Assembly: GCF_000832065.1 (NCBI RefSeq)
Contig: NZ_JXQM01000008.1
Location: 186,001 to 250,000 of the forward strand
DNA length: 64,000 nt
Origin: Nitrosospira sp. NpAV
GTDB lineage: Bacteria > Pseudomonadota > Gammaproteobacteria > Burkholderiales > Nitrosomonadaceae
Reading direction: 5' to 3'
The notes beneath the pieces are model-generated. The model was not told where the DNA came from. It made no database searches and saw nothing but the letters and a program-made list of their open reading frames with translations. A program made the translations under genes and the position numbers. This document shows positions 59,051 through 64,000 of the stretch, in pieces; positions within the stretch are counted from its first letter, which is position 1; each line of letters opens with the position of its first letter.

Positions 59051-60592
59051 TTAATAGGTTCCGTTCTTCTTGAATTCCTGAATTGCGGCATCGAGTTCTT
59101 TCTCGGTGGCTGCGTCGAGATCCTTGGTGGTCTCTATCTTGTCCATGATGGCGTTATACTTGCTGCGTATGTAGCCCTTCAGCGCTGACTCGAACGCCAG
59201 GGCGCGCTTCACCTCCACATCGTCCAGATACCCCTTGTTAACGGCGAACAGGGTAATAGCCATTTCGGACACGCTCAAGGTGGAGTATTGCGCCTGCTTC
59301 ATCAGCTCAGTCACCATTTTGCCGCGTTCCAGCTGTTTGCGGGTCGCTTCATCAAGATCCGAGGCGAACTGCGCAAACGCGGCAAGTTCACGATATTGCG
59401 CCAATGCGAGACGAACGCCGCCGCCCAGCTTCTTGATCACCTTCGTCTGCGCCGCGCCACCCACGCGCGACACCGAAACCCCCGCATTGATCGCGGGACG
59501 GATACCGGCATTGAATAAATCGGTTTCCAGAAAAATCTGGCCGTCGGTGATTGAAATGACATTGGTAGGAACGAAAGCGGTTACGTCGCCCGCCTGCGTT
59601 TCAATCACGGGCAGGGCGGTAAGCGAACCTGTTTTGCCTTTAACGGCGCCATTGGTGGCCTTCTCCACGTATGCCGCGCTGACCCGCGCGGCCCGCTCAA
59701 GCAAGCGTGAGTGCAAATAGAATACGTCGCCGGGATAAGCTTCCCGCCCCGGGGGACGCCGCAGCAGAAGCGAGATCTGCCGGTAGGCCCATGCCTGCTT
59801 GGTCAGGTCATCATAAATGATCAGTGCATCCCTGCCCGAGTCACGGAAATATTCACCCATGGTACAGCCGGAATAAGGCGCAATGAACTGCATTGCAGCC
59901 GATTCCGATGCCGTTGCCGCCACCACGATCGTATATTCCATCGCGCCATGCTCTTCCAGCTTGCGCACTACGTTGGCGATGGATGAGGCTTTCTGCCCGA
60001 TCGCGACGTAGATGCACGTCATATTCTCGCCCTTCTGGTTGATGATCGCATCTACCGCCACGGCAGTCTTGCCTGTCTGGCGGTCGCCGATGATCAACTC
60101 ACGCTGGCCGCGCCCGATGGGAACCATGGCGTCAATGGACTTGAGCCCGGTCTGCACCGGCTGGTTAACGGATTGACGCCATATCACGCCGGGAGCAATT
60201 TTTTCGATCGGCTCGGAGTGTTGCGCGGCGATCGGTCCCTTGCCGTCAATCGGCTGTCCCAACGCGTTGACGACCCGGCCTATCAGTTCTTCGCCCACCG
60301 GCACTTCAAGGATGCGGCCTGTGCACTTGACGATATCGCCTTCGGTAATGTGCTCGTACGAACCCATGATGACCGCGCCCACGGAGTCGCGCTCGAGATT
60401 AAGCGCGAGACCGAAAGTATTGCCGGGAAACTCCAGCATCTCGCCCTGCATCACGTCGGAAAGGCCATGGATACGCACGATACCGTCGGTTACCGACACA
60501 ATGGTGCCCTGCGTACGGACTTCCGCGGAGACGGCGAGTCCCTCGATTCTGCTTTTAATCAGTTCACTGATTTCGGATGGATTTAACTGCAT
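59051..60592 (-). CDS. atpA: ATP synthase F1 alpha subunit
   Basis: 513-residue regulatory nucleotide-binding subunit. P-loop [10 protein letters not shown] (about 169-178), [43 protein letters not shown] and the C-terminal helical domain are complete, length standard. It forms the alpha3-beta3 hexamer with AtpD. Confidence 0.97.
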   Translation of the reverse strand: MQLNPSEISELIKSRIEGLAVSAEVRTQGTIVSVTDGIVRIHGLSDVMQGEMLEFPGNTFGLALNLERDSVGAVIMGSYEHITEGDIVKCTGRILEVPVGEELIGRVVNALGQPIDGKGPIAAQHSEPIEKIAPGVIWRQSVNQPVQTGLKSIDAMVPIGRGQRELIIGDRQTGKTAVAVDAIINQKGENMTCIYVAIGQKASSIANVVRKLEEHGAMEYTIVVAATASESAAMQFIAPYSGCTMGEYFRDSGRDALIIYDDLTKQAWAYRQISLLLRRPPGREAYPGDVFYLHSRLLERAARVSAAYVEKATNGAVKGKTGSLTALPVIETQAGDVTAFVPTNVISITDGQIFLETDLFNAGIRPAINAGVSVSRVGGAAQTKVIKKLGGGVRLALAQYRELAAFAQFASDLDEATRKQLERGKMVTELMKQAQYSTLSVSEMAITLFAVNKGYLDDVEVKRALAFESALKGYIRSKYNAIMDKIETTKDLDAATEKELDAAIQEFKKNGTY

Positions 60593-60604
60593 TTCAAATA
60601 ACTC

Positions 60605-61141
60605 CTAGCTTTTAAGTGCGACAGCCATGGCTTCCAGTTTACCGCGCACGGAGGCATCCAGCACTTCGTCGCCGATTTCAACTTTCACCCCGCCTATCAA
60701 TTCGGGATCGATACTTACCGTGGCTTCTATTTTGCGCTTGAACTTGATTTCGAGGCTGGCCACCAGATCTTTCAATTGCTCATCACTCATAGCAAATGCG
60801 GAAGCAATTTTCGCCCCCAACACACCTTCGTGCTGGGTCTTCAGCTGTTCGAACAGCTCGCTCACCTCGGGCAATATTTCAATCCGGCCATTTTCCGCCA
60901 GCAGCACTATGAAATTGCGACCTGCTTCATTGAATTTATCGCCGCCCACGCCGAGAAGCAGCTCGCCCAGTCGCCTGGCCGGAACTTTTGGATTGCCGAT
61001 AAGCGCACGTATACCGTCGTCCGCAGCGATGGCGGCAGCCAGCTGCAGCATGTCGGACCAGGCGGGAAGCGCATCGGTGGCCTTGGCCAGCCTGAAGACA
61101 GCCTCCGCGTAAGGTCGTGCGATCGTGCGGGCTTCAGCCAT
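60605..61141 (-). CDS. atpH: ATP synthase F1 delta subunit
   Basis: 178-residue stator subunit that joins the b subunits to the top of F1. The N-terminal helical domain begins ARPYAEAVFRLAKA; the C-terminal signature DPELIGGVKVEIGDEVLDASVRGKL is present. It lies 3 bases after atpF and 12 bases before atpA. Confidence 0.95.
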   Translation of the reverse strand: MAEARTIARPYAEAVFRLAKATDALPAWSDMLQLAAAIAADDGIRALIGNPKVPARRLGELLLGVGGDKFNEAGRNFIVLLAENGRIEILPEVSELFEQLKTQHEGVLGAKIASAFAMSDEQLKDLVASLEIKFKRKIEATVSIDPELIGGVKVEIGDEVLDASVRGKLEAMAVALKS

Positions 61142-61144
61142 CGC

Positions 61145-61615
61145 CTAGAGCTCCGTTTTAATGGAAGCAAGCAGATCAGCATGCGTTTTGGCGTCCACTT
61201 CGCGGTGCAGGATTTTCGCAGCACCCGCCAAAGCCAGATCGGCCACATGCTGCCGTAATGTCTCCCTGGCACGGAAGACTTCCTGCTCGACCTCCGCCTT
61301 TGCACCGACGAGAATACGACTGCCTTCGTCCCTTGCGACGTTCTTCGCTTCCTCGACAATCTCGGCCGCGCGTTTTTCAGCCTGAGCAACGATGTCAGCT
61401 GCCCGCTGCTTGGCTTCTCTCACCACATCGGCGGAACGATGACTTGCCAGCTCCAGCTCCTGCTTGCCGCGCTCGCCTGCCGCCAGACCGTCGGCAATGG
61501 TTTTCTGCCGGTTTTCGATTGCGCGCATCAACGGTGGCCACACAAACTTGACCGTGAACCAGATAAATATGGCGAACGCCATCGCCTGAGAAAAAAGCGT
61601 GAAGTTGATATTCAT
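61145..61615 (-). CDS. atpF: ATP synthase Fo b subunit
   Basis: 156-residue stator subunit. MNINFTLFSQAMAFAIFIWFTVKFVWPPL is the membrane anchor; a long charged helix follows (about 30-150) with the QRAADIVAQAEKRAAEIVEEAK pattern. ATG 61615 gives the normal length; the frame is open upstream to 61690. Confidence 0.95.
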   Translation of the reverse strand: MNINFTLFSQAMAFAIFIWFTVKFVWPPLMRAIENRQKTIADGLAAGERGKQELELASHRSADVVREAKQRAADIVAQAEKRAAEIVEEAKNVARDEGSRILVGAKAEVEQEVFRARETLRQHVADLALAGAAKILHREVDAKTHADLLASIKTEL

Positions 61616-61652
61616 GGCTAGTCTCTGATTATGGTACCGGTAGCGGGCATTG

Positions 61653-62802
<1,150 letters not shown>

Positions 62803-62811
62803 CTATTCAAA

Positions 62812-63201
62812 CTATTTAATCCCGGCAGCGCTTGTTTCATCCGTTACAAACAGCGCCATGCCAAAAATCAGCACCGTGACCGCGAACGTTCCGATAAAAC
62901 CGACCGCGACCACATCTTCGTAAAGTGTCAGAACCAACCAGAGCAATATGATCATGGTAATGATCTTTATCGCCTCTGCTTTCAGCGCAGTTATCAGGAC
63001 ACCCCCCGCGGTGGCTCCCTGGTAGTGCGAGATCACCGCCGCAAAAGCAGCGGCGGAAATTATACTGATCACACCGCCCAATAGCGCGGAAGCCGCGCCA
63101 TGAAATCCCCATAGCAGACCAAGGGTCAGCACCATTGCCACGGTGACGATCATTTGCCAACGCATGACAATGCGCACCGGCTTGTTTCGTATCCAAGGCA
63201 T
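62812..63201 (-). CDS. atpI: ATP synthase accessory protein AtpI
   Basis: 129-residue protein with four hydrophobic segments, first gene of the operon and 18 bases before atpB. AtpI aids c-ring assembly. It is weakly conserved in sequence; assignment rests on position, size, and the GFHGAASALLGGVISIISAAAFAAV segment typical of proteobacterial AtpI. Confidence 0.88.
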   Translation of the reverse strand: MPWIRNKPVRIVMRWQMIVTVAMVLTLGLLWGFHGAASALLGGVISIISAAAFAAVISHYQGATAGGVLITALKAEAIKIITMIILLWLVLTLYEDVVAVGFIGTFAVTVLIFGMALFVTDETSAAGIK

Positions 63202-63742
63202 ATGTGGTGTCTGTCAGAAAACAGCGGCTTGGCGTGACGCTGGGCGGGTTGAAATTTTTTTCACAAGATCTGAATTTTTATTTCCCCAGCCGGCGCACCC
63301 TTTCGGGGTTCATCTTTTGGGCCAGCCGAACCAGCAAGATTCCGCTATTCGGCACTGACTGAATTTCAAAACACGCGGATTTTAATCTGCTTGCGCGCGC
63401 CAGTCAATGGAAAGTCTTCCCGGCCTATCCGGGAATGGCGACGAAAGTCATTAAAAGCATCATGCTACGCGGGAAATCGATGCGACTGCCGCGGGTCTCG
63501 GGCAGAGGCTATTCCGCAGCAATCTGTCTTTGAAACAGCCGTTTTTATAGCGTTTTATGGTGAGCACGGGAAAAAATTGGAAGGAAACACCGCGAGCAAA
63601 ATAACAAAGTTCTGGCAATGCTTACCTTCTTTCAAGCCTCGAAACGCTGAAAGCCATGGCGAGAATGTCGAAAATTTTTACACCCATAGGCTCATCAAGC
63701 GGTACCGGTATGTAACATGATGATTATAAAATAATTATAAAA
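63202..63742. other. Non-coding gap right of the atp operon
   Basis: About 540 bases between the divergent atpI and the partial gene at the right edge. It must contain the ATP synthase promoter. The T-rich stretch at 63250-63285 is notable, but no promoter pair or other structure was recognised with confidence. Short open frames in it look non-coding. Confidence 0.5.
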
Positions 63743-63758
63743 AGGTATAATTATTGCT
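63743..63758 (+). promoter_or_regulatory. Possible sigma-54 promoter of the right-edge gene
   Basis: AGGTATAATTATTGCTT contains GG at 63744-63745 and GC at 63756-63757 with the ten-base spacing of -24/-12 promoters, and TTGCT matches the -12 consensus. It lies 52 bases before the ATG. A sigma-70 TATAAT overlaps it (63746-63751), so the call is ambiguous. PEP-CTERM genes in some XrtA bacteria are driven by RpoN with PrsK/PrsR. Confidence 0.4.
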
Positions 63759-63809
63759 TCGATTTAAATTCGCGGCATTGCTTATTCAGGCTATTTGACG
63801 GAGGTGGCA

Positions 63810-64000
63810 ATGAGAATCATGAATCTCTCGGTATCATGGGGAGCGCTCCTTGCAAGCTTGAGTCTGATGTCAGCGGCACAAGCGAGTTCAATCAATGTGT
63901 TATGGTACACCTATGCTGATCCGGCCTCGGAGTATCGGCAGAAATTTTCACAATTGGCCAGTGTCGTGCATACGCTCCCTCAAAGTGATGGGTCAACCTG
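63810..64000 (+). CDS. Secreted protein, 5' part; possible PEP-CTERM protein
   Basis: First 63 codons of a gene that runs off the right edge. A signal peptide (MRIMNLSVSWGALLASLSLMSAAQA) is followed by SSINVLWYTYADPASEYRQKF. A strong GGAGG lies five bases before the ATG. The signal peptide style and the XrtA locus elsewhere in the window make a PEP-CTERM protein possible, but the sorting tail would be beyond the edge. No family was recognised. Confidence 0.7.
   Translation, partial: MRIMNLSVSWGALLASLSLMSAAQASSINVLWYTYADPASEYRQKFSQLASVVHTLPQSDGST

Noticed and set aside
63391-63720. A 109-codon open frame between atpI and the right-edge gene
   Set aside because: Its composition is basic and irregular, there is no ribosome site or family motif, and it lies where the atp promoter region is expected.

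Overview
The window is chromosomal DNA from a betaproteobacterium, probably a Nitrosospira-like member of the Nitrosomonadales. This is inferred from protein character and gene order: the atpIBEFHAGDC-glmU-glmS run, RelA-ComEC, a LolCD pair and a complete exosortase A (XrtA/EpsH) exopolysaccharide locus. No rRNA, tRNA, CRISPR array, prophage or intact insertion sequence was seen.

Layout. 1-6.1 kb: the 5' part of relA, then comEC, a DUF2062 protein and the lolD/lolC lipoprotein-release transporter. 6.2-9.4 kb: a probable zinc-homeostasis unit, with a Fur/Zur-type regulator, a small CxxC membrane protein and a ZnuD-like TonB receptor. The same GCAAC-N3-GTTGC inverted repeat precedes both the regulator and the receptor. 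9.7-32.2 kb: a very large polysaccharide region. A beta-helix protein and a VanZ-like membrane protein read rightward and meet a leftward block. That block holds tailoring enzymes (FkbH-like HAD protein, TylF-like methyltransferase, GNAT, deacetylase) and then the conserved XrtA set: amidotransferase, two glycosyltransferases, exosortase A fused to EpsI, FemAB-like protein, deacetylase, ATPase, outer-membrane barrel, tyrosine autokinase, chain-length protein and export lipoprotein. This should build and export an exopolysaccharide and process PEP-CTERM proteins. A partial secreted protein at the extreme right edge may be a substrate, but its C-terminus is not visible.

32.6-48.4 kb: housekeeping genes (tsaE, amiC, nadE, a PII gene, a BepA-like M48 protease, a Nudix hydrolase, a DUF482/FemAB-like protein) with two ABC export systems of MacAB/Dev type. 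A 161-bp MITE-like element bounded by TTAA sits exactly at the nadE stop codon. 48.5-52.4 kb is the most accessory stretch: a Gly/His-rich secreted peptide, a chimeric pseudogene scar, a LysR regulator facing two genes that carry duplicated promoters, a dead RelE/ParE-type toxin-antitoxin pair and a lipoprotein. 52.4-63.2 kb: glmS, glmU and the whole F1Fo ATP synthase operon, all leftward. The last 0.8 kb is mostly non-coding and ends in the partial secreted protein, preceded by a possible sigma-54 promoter.

The main observations are: a +1 frameshift in the XrtA glycosyltransferase that, if corrected, restores an ATGA junction with xrtA; the shared zinc-type operator; the TTAA-bounded MITE; a glmS/macB-like chimeric scar; the duplicated LysR promoter; and the degraded toxin-antitoxin locus. 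No wholly new multi-gene system was found. The least-explained parts are the FkbH protein with its cysteine cluster, the glycine-isoleucine insert in the barrel protein, and the beta-helix/VanZ pair at the edge of the XrtA locus.
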